DNA of 35,888 nt, taken from contig JAGLJF010000051.1 in NCBI GenBank assembly GCA_023142595.1, forward strand, positions 1 through 35,888, written 5' to 3'. How positions within the stretch are numbered: position 1 is the first letter of the stretch; every line of letters begins with the position of its first letter. This document shows, in pieces, positions 7,588-14,337 of the stretch. The stretch comes from Minisyncoccota bacterium (lineage in GTDB: Bacteria; Patescibacteriota; Minisyncoccia; JAHIHE01; JAGLIN01). The position numbers were made by a program, and so were the translations under genes. The notes under the pieces are model-generated. The model was given only the letters and a program-made list of their open reading frames with translations, did no database searches and was not told the DNA's origin.

Positions 7588-7673
7588 ATCCGAGAGTTTG
7601 TGAGGTTTTAACCTCACGAATGATTCGGAAACATTGAAACTAAAGTTTCAAAAACCCTCAGCTGAAGCTGGGT
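7588..7673. repeat. Array of three consecutive hairpins between hydrolase and murF
   Basis: The first is TCCGA-gag-TTTGTGAGGTT-TT-AACCTCACGAA-tgat-TCGGA, the second TTGAAACT-AA-AGTTTCAA, and the third CAGCT-GA-AGCTG with flanking ACC/GGT. None is followed by a T-run, so these do not look like ordinary terminators. Confidence 0.65.
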
Positions 7674-7695
7674 AGAATATTAATTAATATAAAAA

Positions 7696-9354
7696 ATGTC
7701 AATAATCTTAATAACAATATTTATATTATTTTCCATAAAGCTTCTTCGTGATAGTTTGTTTTGTGTTTGGTTATGGCAGGTAAAAGAATATAGAATTGAT
7801 AGGATGATTTCGCATTTAAAAGGCAGGAATAGGATGTTAAAAAATAATTTATTTTATATTTTGATACTTATTCTTTTTGTTTCATATTTCATATTTTTGA
7901 AAAATAATGCATCGTTATTTCAATATTTAGCATTAATACTTTTTACAGGTTCTTTTTTGCAAATTATAAGAGAGATAAAGAACAGATCTTTGAAAAGACC
8001 CAAGTCTACATTTAAAGTTATCTTGATTTTATTGTCAATGTTAATTGTTTATGCATCAGCTTTCTTATATTCAATAATTATTGGATATGTCATAACTTTT
8101 GATTCAAATATAAGCACAGCAGAATTTTTTACAATATATTCATTGTTTGTTTATTTATTTGCTCCTATCGTAATTACATTAGTTGTTTTATTTATTAATC
8201 CATTTTTTAATTTTCAAAAAAGGAAAATAATCAAAAGAGCTTCTGAAAAAATGGAGCAATTAAAGAAAATAAAAGTTATTGGAATAACTGGAAGTTATGG
8301 AAAAACTAGTACTAAAGAATTTTTATATACGATTTTGTCTGAAAAATATAAAGTCGTAAAAACCGAGGGAAATAATAATACTAATATCGGAGTGGCTTAT
8401 ACGATTTTAAATAAAGTAAATGATGAATATGATTATTTTATTTGTGAAATGGGGGCTTATAAAATTGGTGAAATTAAAGAAATTTGCGGAATTGCAAATC
8501 CGGAAATTGGAATTTTAACAGGAATAAATGAGCAACATATTGAGTTATTTGGTTCAATTGAAAATACAAGAACAGCAAAGTTCGAGTTGATTGAATTTTT
8601 GCCAGATGATGGTTTCGCAATAATTAATAAAAAAATAAAAAATTATAAACCAGAAACAAAAGTTCAGAGTATTAAGTATTTTTCAAAAGAACTTGCAACT
8701 GATATAGAATATAAAAAAGACCATATAGAATTTAGATATAAAAATCAATTATTTAAAACAAACATTTTAGGACAGCATTATATTGAAAACATAATTTCTG
8801 CTATAATGGTGGCAGAGCATCTTGAAATGAATTTAAGTGAAATCGCAAGGGCAGTGGAAAAAATCAAGCCAACTGAATATATAATGAGAAAATTGAATGG
8901 ACCAAATGGTTCTGTTTTGATCGATGACAGTTATAGTGCCAATCCTGATGGAGTGATGGCAGCTCTGGATTATTTGGAAGAGGCTTATGAAGATTATCGA
9001 AAAATCATTGTTTTTTCAGGGATTATTGAATTAGGTGATAAGAGTAAGAGAGTGCATCAAAAATTATTCAATAGGATTGATACTGTTTGTGATGAGGCAT
9101 ATATCTTGAATGATGATTTAAAAAACACAATCCTGATCTTTCTCGAGAGGGGAATTGAAGAGGAAGAAATGGTCGAGGAAAGCAATGGACCGAAAAATAA
9201 GAATTGTGAATTTGTTTTTGAAAATGATTTTGATAAAGTGACAGAAATGGTTGAAAAAGATTTGAAATTTTATTTTGAAAAAAGAGAGAAAATTGTTGTT
9301 CTTTTTGAGAGTAGAGGCGCTGGTGTTGTGATGAGGAAGTTGAAAAATAATTAG
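7696..9354 (+). CDS. murF: MurF-type Mur ligase with an N-terminal membrane domain
   Basis: Likely adds D-Ala-D-Ala to the UDP-MurNAc tripeptide in peptidoglycan synthesis. Residues about 1-175 hold several hydrophobic helices (ILITIFILFSIKLL, FYILILILFVSYFIFL, VILILLSMLIVYASAFLYSIIIGY, IYSLFVYLFAPIVITLVVLFI), which soluble E. coli-type MurF lacks. The ligase begins near residue 190: P-loop GITGSYGKTSTKEF, NNNTNIGVAYTIL, CEMGAYKIGEI, the central LGQHYIENIISAIMVAEHL, and DDSYSANPDG at the start of the C-terminal domain. GKTSTKE and DDSYSANPDG are MurF-like rather than MurC/D/E-like. The membrane anchor suggests cytoplasmic-face assembly of the precursor. No Shine-Dalgarno is present. Confidence 0.88.
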   Translation: MSIILITIFILFSIKLLRDSLFCVWLWQVKEYRIDRMISHLKGRNRMLKNNLFYILILILFVSYFIFLKNNASLFQYLALILFTGSFLQIIREIKNRSLKRPKSTFKVILILLSMLIVYASAFLYSIIIGYVITFDSNISTAEFFTIYSLFVYLFAPIVITLVVLFINPFFNFQKRKIIKRASEKMEQLKKIKVIGITGSYGKTSTKEFLYTILSEKYKVVKTEGNNNTNIGVAYTILNKVNDEYDYFICEMGAYKIGEIKEICGIANPEIGILTGINEQHIELFGSIENTRTAKFELIEFLPDDGFAIINKKIKNYKPETKVQSIKYFSKELATDIEYKKDHIEFRYKNQLFKTNILGQHYIENIISAIMVAEHLEMNLSEIARAVEKIKPTEYIMRKLNGPNGSVLIDDSYSANPDGVMAALDYLEEAYEDYRKIIVFSGIIELGDKSKRVHQKLFNRIDTVCDEAYILNDDLKNTILIFLERGIEEEEMVEESNGPKNKNCEFVFENDFDKVTEMVEKDLKFYFEKREKIVVLFESRGAGVVMRKLKNN

Positions 9355-9383
9355 AATTGATTGCAAACATAAGAACTGTTTTT

Positions 9384-9486
9384 TTGCGGGAGCAGGTTTG
9401 TAACCAGTTTCAAAGCATTTTCTAATCTCATAAAATATAATGAAGTTGCAAAACAAAAAGATCTGGTTGCAAACCTGCTCCCGCAA
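9384..9486. repeat. Long inverted repeat, 24-base arms
   Basis: TTGCGGGAGCAGGTTTG (start of arm 1, 9384-9407) faces arm 2 (9463-9486) with 23 of 24 bases complementary; the exception is a T/G wobble. The arms are separated by 55 bases without an ORF. It starts 30 bases after murF and could be a small palindromic mobile repeat. Confidence 0.8.
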
Positions 9487-9530
9487 TGTGAATGTTATGT
9501 AAATATTATAAATTAAGCTAGTTTGACAAA

Positions 9531-9610
9531 GATCCTTCGACAAGCTCAGGATGACAGTTAATTAATATTATTGAAGAGATTTGCTCATCCTGTCGGAATT
9601 TGAAATGACA
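9531..9610. repeat. Two dispersed ATGACA-type elements
   Basis: GATCCTTCGACAAGCTCAGGATGACA (9531-9556) and a second degraded copy ending GAAATGACA (9576-9610). Together with the long inverted repeat they account for most of the 310-base gap between murF and the zinc-ribbon gene. Confidence 0.65.
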
Positions 9611-9629
9611 AATTTATAAAATAAAAATA

Positions 9630-9664
9630 AAAAAAAGAAGGGCGAGTCATTTAAACATCGCACC
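9630..9664 (-). terminator. Terminator of the zinc-ribbon gene
   Basis: On the minus strand GG(T)GCGA pairs with TCGCC across the TGTTTAAATGAC loop region and is followed by CTTCTTTTTTTT. It begins right after the TAA stop. Confidence 0.6.
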
Positions 9665-9877
9665 TTAATAATTTTGACTTTCAACGACTGCTGAATTATC
9701 ATCATATCTGTGTTTTCTTAGTTCAGATTTTAATCTATGAACGCCCTTTTTTGAAAGACCAAACTTCAGCTTGCACTTCGGACAACCTAATCCAATTATC
9801 TCTCTATTCTCTAACAGAGGAACTTCTTTCCCAAGTGTATCAATTTTTTGTCCACAATATGGACATTTTATTATCAT
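9665..9877 (-). CDS. Small zinc-ribbon protein (70 aa)
   Basis: Two metal-knuckle motifs, CPYC at residues 5-8 and CPKC about 24 residues later, are spaced as in a zinc ribbon. The tail is basic (KKGVHRLKSELRKHRYDD). Such proteins often bind nucleic acid or a protein partner; no specific role can be read here. ATG 9875-9877 is preceded by GGAGG at 7-8 bases. A minus-strand promoter with perfect TTGACA lies upstream inside the aminotransferase coding start, and a terminator follows the stop. It is another short minus-strand gene with strong start signals. Confidence 0.75.
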   Translation of the reverse strand: MIIKCPYCGQKIDTLGKEVPLLENREIIGLGCPKCKLKFGLSKKGVHRLKSELRKHRYDDNSAVVESQNY

Positions 9878-9904
9878 TAGTTTTCCTCCATTTATTCTAA
9901 AATA

Positions 9905-9933
9905 AATCTATATTAAAAACATGCTTATGTCAA
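9905..9933 (-). promoter_or_regulatory. Promoter of the zinc-ribbon gene
   Basis: Minus strand: TTGACA, 17-base spacer, TAGATT. The -35 lies inside the first codons of the plus-strand aminotransferase, the same arrangement as at 6448-6476. Confidence 0.5.
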
Positions 9934-11186
9934 TATTCAAAAAATTTCAACCAATCGCATCAGCGTTTGCACCAAATTATATGATTTGGGATTGTTTTTT
10001 GGCGGGGAAATATTTATTGCCTTGGAATTGGAGAAAGTTGCAAAAAGGAAAAAATACGAGAAAATTGGAAAGAAAATTTTGCGAATATATGGATTCACGT
10101 TGGGCGATAAGCTTTGACAGTGGAAGGTCTGGTCTTTACACAATCTTGAAATGTCTTGGAATCAAGGATTATGATGAAGTTATTTTGCAAGCTTTTACAA
10201 CAGTAGCGCTACCTAATATCATACAGTGGTGCGGTGCAAAACCTGTTTTTATAGATATCAAAGAAAATACTTTAAATATGGATCCTGTAAAAATTGAAGA
10301 GAAAATTACTGACAAAACAAAAGCAATTATTGTTCAACATACTTTTGGAAATCCAGCAGATATTAATAATATTATTAAAATAGCCAAGAAACATAATTTA
10401 TATATCATTGAAGATTGCGCTCATTCTCTTGGTGCTGAATATAATGGCAAAAAAACGGGAACTTTCGGCGATGTTGGATTTTTTAGTTTTGGGAGAGATA
10501 AAGTAATCTCATCGGTTGCGGGAGGAATGATTGTGACAAATAACAATGCATTAGGTATGAAAATAAAGATATTTCGAGATCAAATGCCATATCCAAAAAA
10601 ATCTCTAATTATCAGACAACTTTTGCATCCAGTCGTTACTTTCAAAGCTCTGAAACTTTATTATTTTTTTAATTTAGGAAAAATGATGATGTTTATTATA
10701 AATAAATTTAAAATATTACCGAAAGCTTACACGACAGAAGAAAAAGGAAATATCAAGACTGAAAATTTTCCTGCAAAAATGCCGAATTCTCTTGCAACAA
10801 TTGCACTGCATCAGATGAAATTAATTGAAAAATTCAACAATCACAGAATAAAAATTGCAAATTTATATAAAGAAAAATTAGAAAATCAATCAGGAATCGT
10901 TTTGCTAAAATCAACTCCTGAATCAAAAAATATATTTTTATGGTATACTGTCTTAGTAGATAATAAAAAAGAGCTGATTCGTAAAGCTCATAAAAAACAT
11001 ATAATTTTGGGAGATTGGTTCCCGCAAGTGGTTGGACCGATTGAAGTTGATGTTGAAAAATTTGGATACAAGAAAGGAACTTGCCCGATTGCAGAAAAGG
11101 TAAGTTCGCAATGCGTGAACCTACCGACTCATCATAATATCGATAAAAAGGATATTGATAAAATCGTTAGTATTTTTGATAGATAA
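9921..11186 (+). CDS. DegT/DnrJ/EryC1/StrS-family PLP-dependent aminotransferase
   Basis: A fold-type I aminotransferase of the sugar-nucleotide family, usually making amino-sugars for surface polysaccharide. The N-terminal FDSGRSGLYTILKCLGIKDYDEVILQAFT, the central VQHTFGNPADINNIIKIAKKHNLYIIEDCAHSLGAEYNGKKTGTFGD and the PLP-lysine segment FSFGRDKVISSVAGGMIV are all visible. The 421 residues are slightly long, with a hydrophobic stretch around LYYFFNLGKMMMFIINKF. The keto-sugar substrate is unknown. ATG 9921 or the near ATG 9927 could start it; no Shine-Dalgarno. It is encoded divergently from the zinc-ribbon gene. Confidence 0.9.
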   Translation: MLMSIFKKFQPIASAFAPNYMIWDCFLAGKYLLPWNWRKLQKGKNTRKLERKFCEYMDSRWAISFDSGRSGLYTILKCLGIKDYDEVILQAFTTVALPNIIQWCGAKPVFIDIKENTLNMDPVKIEEKITDKTKAIIVQHTFGNPADINNIIKIAKKHNLYIIEDCAHSLGAEYNGKKTGTFGDVGFFSFGRDKVISSVAGGMIVTNNNALGMKIKIFRDQMPYPKKSLIIRQLLHPVVTFKALKLYYFFNLGKMMMFIINKFKILPKAYTTEEKGNIKTENFPAKMPNSLATIALHQMKLIEKFNNHRIKIANLYKEKLENQSGIVLLKSTPESKNIFLWYTVLVDNKKELIRKAHKKHIILGDWFPQVVGPIEVDVEKFGYKKGTCPIAEKVSSQCVNLPTHHNIDKKDIDKIVSIFDR

Positions 11187-11209
11187 AAAAAGAAGGAGTG
11201 ATTTCCTTC
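11184..11209 (-). terminator. Terminator of the two-peptide minus-strand operon
   Basis: On the minus strand GAAGGA-AATCAC-TCCTTC is followed by seven or eight T. It lies four bases after the stop of the 35-residue ORF. Confidence 0.7.
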
Positions 11210-11213
11210 ATCT

Positions 11214-11321
11214 TTAATAATGTTTGATGAATGCTTGTTCTGTGACTATTGGTGTTTCTACTGAAATTACTTTTTTATCTTGAGACTTTTCATCATCTCT
11301 TTTGCATTTGTCTTCTGGCAA
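11214..11321 (-). CDS. Small hydrophilic peptide (35 aa, TTG start), second gene of a minus-strand operon
   Basis: Absent from the ORF track. It reads (M)PEDKCKRDDEKSQDKKV, then ISVETPIVTEQAFIKHY: a highly charged N-terminal half with one Cys and a neutral C-terminal half. AAGGAGG stands 8 bases before the TTG. It follows the 55-residue ORF by 30 bases and precedes a terminator. No family is recognised. A leader-plus-core precursor-like layout is possible, but no modification enzyme is adjacent. Confidence 0.6.
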   Translation of the reverse strand: MPEDKCKRDDEKSQDKKVISVETPIVTEQAFIKHY

Positions 11322-11351
11322 AATTATTACCTCCTTGTTTAATTTCCCAGT

Positions 11352-11519
11352 TTAAATTGTTCTAACATGAAGTTCAGCGTTTGCTATTGTTGGCCAAAAT
11401 TCTGTTTCTTGATCAACAAAATTCGTAATAGCACTTATTGGTGTTCCTAAGATAGTACTATTATCTACTCCAGGACGAAGATTTAAAGATGTCGTTTGAA
11501 GAATGTTTGTATTATTCAA
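11352..11519 (-). CDS. Small peptide (55 aa, TTG start), first gene of a minus-strand operon
   Basis: Absent from the ORF track. It reads (M)NNTNILQTTSLNLRPGVD, then NSTILGTPISAITNFVDQ and ETEFWPTIANAELHVRTI. The composition is polar, without Cys or a membrane helix. AGGAGG lies 7 bases before the TTG, and a near-consensus promoter (TTGACT-16-TAGAAT, 11558-11585) stands about 40 bases upstream. Both genes of this operon use TTG with strong ribosome-binding sites, unlike the plus-strand genes around them. Function unknown. Confidence 0.62.
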   Translation of the reverse strand: MNNTNILQTTSLNLRPGVDNSTILGTPISAITNFVDQETEFWPTIANAELHVRTI

Positions 11520-11557
11520 TTCAACTCCTCCTACTTAATTATCTTTTAATTAATTTT

Positions 11558-11585
11558 ATTCTACTCTAAATTTTAAAACAGTCAA
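11558..11585 (-). promoter_or_regulatory. Strong sigma70-type promoter of the two-peptide operon
   Basis: Minus strand: TTGACT, 16-base spacer, TAGAAT; each box is one base from consensus. The next start signals downstream are the AGGAGG and TTG of the 55-residue ORF. Confidence 0.7.
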
Positions 11586-11674
11586 GCAAATTTTTCAATT
11601 TAGAATTTTTATATAAGACATAAATAATTTCAAGCTATAAAATTTGAAGGAAACAGTAAACTGTCTCCATACAT

Positions 11675-11815
11675 TTATTCACTCGCCGTAGGTAGTCTTC
11701 CTTGAAGAATGACAATTCTCAGTGAATGTTGAATTGCCATTGCCACGAGACCTTTACGACGTTCATAATAAACATCTCCTTGTTTATTTTCAATAATATT
11801 TTCTTTCAAACTCAT
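11675..11815 (-). CDS. Possible small protein (46 aa)
   Basis: Too short for the track. It reads MSLKENIIENKQGDVYYE, then RRKGLVAMAIQHSLRIVI and LQGRLPTASE, a plausible mixed helix/strand composition. The ATG has no Shine-Dalgarno. A hairpin, GGAGACAG-TTTA-CTGTTTCC, lies about 10 bases after the stop with only a weak T-run. Inside it, AAGGAG stands 9 bases before an out-of-frame ATG for a 15-residue peptide, which is an alternative reading. It lies upstream of the two-peptide operon on the same strand. Moderate to low certainty. Confidence 0.35.
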   Translation of the reverse strand: MSLKENIIENKQGDVYYERRKGLVAMAIQHSLRIVILQGRLPTASE

Positions 11816-11872
11816 TTTATTACATTTTAATATAATAATCAAATTTTTAAACAAATAATCTTTATAAGACTA

Positions 11873-12943
11873 ATGCAAATAAAAGAAATAACTAACAAAT
11901 CACAATGGGAAGAATTTGTGCAATCAAATAAAGAAAATACTTTTCTTCATTCTTGGAATTGGGGTGAATTCAATAAAAATACTGGTGAAAAAATATGGAG
12001 ATTAGGAGTTTTTAAGGATGAAATTTCCCCTCACCCCAACCATCTCCCAGGGGAAAGGGAGCTTAATGAACTTGTTGCAGTTGTATTTGTTATAAAAATA
12101 AACGCCAGAAGAGGGTCTTTTTTGTTTGTTCCTCAGGGTCCAATTTTTTATCAAAAATCAAGAAATAATAATCAAGAAATATTAAATAAACTTTTTCAAT
12201 ATTTGAAAAACTTGGGAAAAAGGGAAAATGTTGGATTCGTAAGAATTAGCCCGCTTTTAGATCAAACTCAAGAAAATCTCAAAATATTTCAGGATTTTGG
12301 ATTCAAAAATGCTCCAATCCATATGATGCATCCCGAGATAACTTGGCTTTTGGATATTACAAAAAGCGAAGATGATTTGATGAAGGATATGAGAAAAACA
12401 CATCGTAATCTCATTAGGCGGGCTGGAAAAGATGGTGTAGAAATTGTTCAAAGTACTGATGAAAAATATTTGAAAGCTTTTTATAATATTCATGCAGAAA
12501 CCGTAAAGAGACATAAATTTATTCCTTTTTCTTATGATTATATTAAAAAAGAGATTGAAACTTTTAGGAAAGATAATCAGATTGAAATTTTTTCAGCAAT
12601 TTATGAAGGAAAAATAATTTCATCAGCGATTGTTGTTTTTTATGGTAAGCAAGCATTCTATCACCATGGCGCATCGTCTAGCGAATATATGAAAGTTCCT
12701 TCTTCATATTTAAGTTTATGGGAGGCAATTAAGGAGGCAAAGGCAAGAGGAAAAGAAATGTTTAATTTCTATGGCATTGTTGAAAATAAACCAAAACATC
12801 CATGGAGCGGACTTTCAAAATTTAAAAAAGGATTCGGAGGGTATCAAAAGGAAATATTGCATTGTCAGGATTTACCGCTAAATATAAATTATTTGTTAAC
12901 TTATTTTATTGAAACTGCGCGAAAAATCAAGAGGGGATATTAG
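11873..12943 (+). CDS. FemAB-family aminoacyl/peptidyl transferase with an in-frame repeat insertion
   Basis: Resembles FemX/FemAB enzymes that add an amino acid from aminoacyl-tRNA to the lipid II stem peptide at the membrane face. Two GNAT-like halves are visible: N-terminal TFLHSWNWGEFNKNTGEKIWRLGVFKDE ... VVFVIKINARRGSFLFVPQGPIF, and C-terminal MRKTHRNLIRRAGKDGVEI ... SSAIVVFYGKQAFYHHGASSSEYMKVPSSYLSLWEAIKEAK, followed by FNFYGIVENKPKHPWSGLSKFKKGFGG. About 16 residues (ISPHPNHLPGERELNE) between FKDE and LVAVVFVIK come from a GC-rich palindromic element and are not expected in the family. The 356 residues are otherwise typical. The exact amino acid and bridge are unknown. Confidence 0.88.
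   Translation: MQIKEITNKSQWEEFVQSNKENTFLHSWNWGEFNKNTGEKIWRLGVFKDEISPHPNHLPGERELNELVAVVFVIKINARRGSFLFVPQGPIFYQKSRNNNQEILNKLFQYLKNLGKRENVGFVRISPLLDQTQENLKIFQDFGFKNAPIHMMHPEITWLLDITKSEDDLMKDMRKTHRNLIRRAGKDGVEIVQSTDEKYLKAFYNIHAETVKRHKFIPFSYDYIKKEIETFRKDNQIEIFSAIYEGKIISSAIVVFYGKQAFYHHGASSSEYMKVPSSYLSLWEAIKEAKARGKEMFNFYGIVENKPKHPWSGLSKFKKGFGGYQKEILHCQDLPLNINYLLTYFIETARKIKRGY
12024..12061. repeat. Palindromic element inserted in the FemAB-type coding sequence
   Basis: TTTCCCC (12024-12030) faces GGGGAAA (12050-12056), and CTCCC faces GGGAG (12044-12061). It is GC-rich against an AT-rich gene, and the translation SPHPNHLPGERE stays in frame. Confidence 0.75.
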
Positions 12944-12980
12944 TTTTTTGTTGCTATAAATGTAGAAAACTCTGATAAAT

Positions 12981-13071
12981 TAATAAATTTATACTTTTAT
13001 AATTTGTTTTTTGCTTTAAATTCTAGATTCCCTTCTGCAAGGGAATGACAGAAATTTTATTTTTCAGAAAT
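12981..13071. repeat. About 90-base dispersed repeat, copy 1
   Basis: Closely matches 22942-23033 across a TAATAAATTT...AATTTGTTTTTTG AT-rich half and a CTAGATTC...AATGACA palindromic half, ending TTTTTCAGA. Both copies follow a gene end. Confidence 0.75.
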
Positions 13072-13137
13072 CATTTGTGTTTGTATTGTAGTTTGATAAT
13101 AAAAATAAGTGGCGCAAGTATAAGCGTAGCAGACGAA

Positions 13138-13164
13138 AGATTCTGAAACAAGTTCAGAATGACA
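13138..13164. repeat. Dispersed ATGACA-type palindrome upstream of ftsQ
   Basis: AGATTCTGAAACAAGTTCAGAATGACA, with TTCTGAA facing TTCAGAA. With the neighbouring copy it fills the 248-base gap before ftsQ. Confidence 0.7.
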
Positions 13165-13191
13165 GAAATAATAAAGCTTAATTTATAAAAA

Positions 13192-14241
13192 ATGCGGAAT
13201 ATTAGAAAAAATAAAAGATATAGAAAACAAAAGTATGATTTCAGAAAGAAAAAAAACAGACTGGCTGTTAATTATAAAAAGGCGCTAGTTGTCATCTTTT
13301 TATTAACTTTTTTTTATTTTTTATTTTTTTCAAGTTTTTTTCAAATAGATAATATTGAGATTGAAGGTAATCAAGGAATTGCAAAAGATAGTATAAAAAA
13401 TATTGTTAACGATGAAATGTCAAAATCAGCTGTAATGATTTTTAGCAAAAATAATTTCTTTCTGGCAAGTAAGACAAATATTGAAGAAAAATTATTTTTT
13501 GAATTTTCTGAAATAGAAAATGTCAAAATCAAAAAAATATTTCCTAAAATATTGAGAATAGAAATTATAGAAAAAACCCCTCTTATAATTTGGTGTAGAT
13601 TGAATCAGTGTTACTATTTAGATGATGACGGTATTGCGTTTGCAACAGAAGAGGCGAATTATGAAGATGTTAACGATGAAAAGTTTATAAAAATTATTGA
13701 ACAGCTTGAAATTGAAGAAGAGATTCTAGAAAAGAAAAATAGGATTGCGGAAGACAGTATTGAGAGTAAAATTAAATATATTGAAGATGACGATGGCAAA
13801 TGGGAAGTTAATAAGGATCTTCATGGAAGGGAATTTTATGAAAAAAAAATTGGTGAAAATGAAACTAAGGTTATATATCTTCAGCAAGAAACCGTTGAGG
13901 AAATGGTCGAAGATGTTGAAGAAAAAACATCTTTGAAACAAATTAACATTAACGATCAGGTTTCAGATCGTGATTTTATAGATTTTGCTTTAGAGATTAA
14001 CAATGAAATTCAACAAATAAATAATCTTAAGATTAAATATTACAAAACAAAAGGAATAAGAACAAGGCAATTAATTGCTTATACTGATAAAAATGTAAGA
14101 ATATACTTTAACACGATGAGTTCCGCAAAATTACAGGCTGAATATCTTAATGAGTTTTTATCTAAGGCAATCAGTAAAAATGAGATAAATACGATAGAAT
14201 ATATATATCTTGAGTCTGGAAATAAGATTTTTTATAAATAA
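13192..14241 (+). CDS. ftsQ: FtsQ/DivIB-type cell division protein
   Basis: A bitopic divisome protein linking cytoplasmic and periplasmic or external parts of the division machine. A very basic cytoplasmic tail of about 27 residues (MRNIRKNKRYRKQKYDFRKKK) precedes one membrane helix (LVVIFLLTFFYFLFFSSFF). A POTRA domain follows (FQIDNIEIEGNQGIAKDSIKNIV ... NVKIKKIFPKILRIEIIEKTPLIIW), then a FtsQ-like domain from about residue 140. Its middle carries an acidic, less conserved segment (IEEEILEKKNRIAEDSIE). The gene stands alone, not in a dcw cluster, though murF and a FemAB-type gene lie within 6 kb. No Shine-Dalgarno is present. Confidence 0.85.
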   Translation: MRNIRKNKRYRKQKYDFRKKKNRLAVNYKKALVVIFLLTFFYFLFFSSFFQIDNIEIEGNQGIAKDSIKNIVNDEMSKSAVMIFSKNNFFLASKTNIEEKLFFEFSEIENVKIKKIFPKILRIEIIEKTPLIIWCRLNQCYYLDDDGIAFATEEANYEDVNDEKFIKIIEQLEIEEEILEKKNRIAEDSIESKIKYIEDDDGKWEVNKDLHGREFYEKKIGENETKVIYLQQETVEEMVEDVEEKTSLKQININDQVSDRDFIDFALEINNEIQQINNLKIKYYKTKGIRTRQLIAYTDKNVRIYFNTMSSAKLQAEYLNEFLSKAISKNEINTIEYIYLESGNKIFYK

Positions 14242-14252
14242 TCACGGTAGTA

Positions 14253-14281
14253 TTGTGATAAAACTTAAAAATTGATATAAT
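14253..14281 (+). promoter_or_regulatory. Promoter for the frameshifted basic protein
   Basis: TTGTGA, 17-base spacer, perfect TATAAT, about 55 bases upstream of ATG 14338. The expected start site near 14288 leaves ample leader. Confidence 0.65.
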
Positions 14282-14337
14282 TAAGTAAACTCGTTGTTTT
14301 TTAGTTGATTATTTTTAATTCGAATTCAAGAACAAAT

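Noticed and set aside
9118-9543. 141-codon minus-strand ORF over the murF 3' end
   Set aside because: Overlaps the clearly coding end of murF and the long inverted repeat; Phe/Ile/Gln-rich shadow composition.
13745-13936. 63-codon plus-strand ORF inside ftsQ
   Set aside because: Out-of-frame reading in an A-rich region of a recognised gene, with no start signals.
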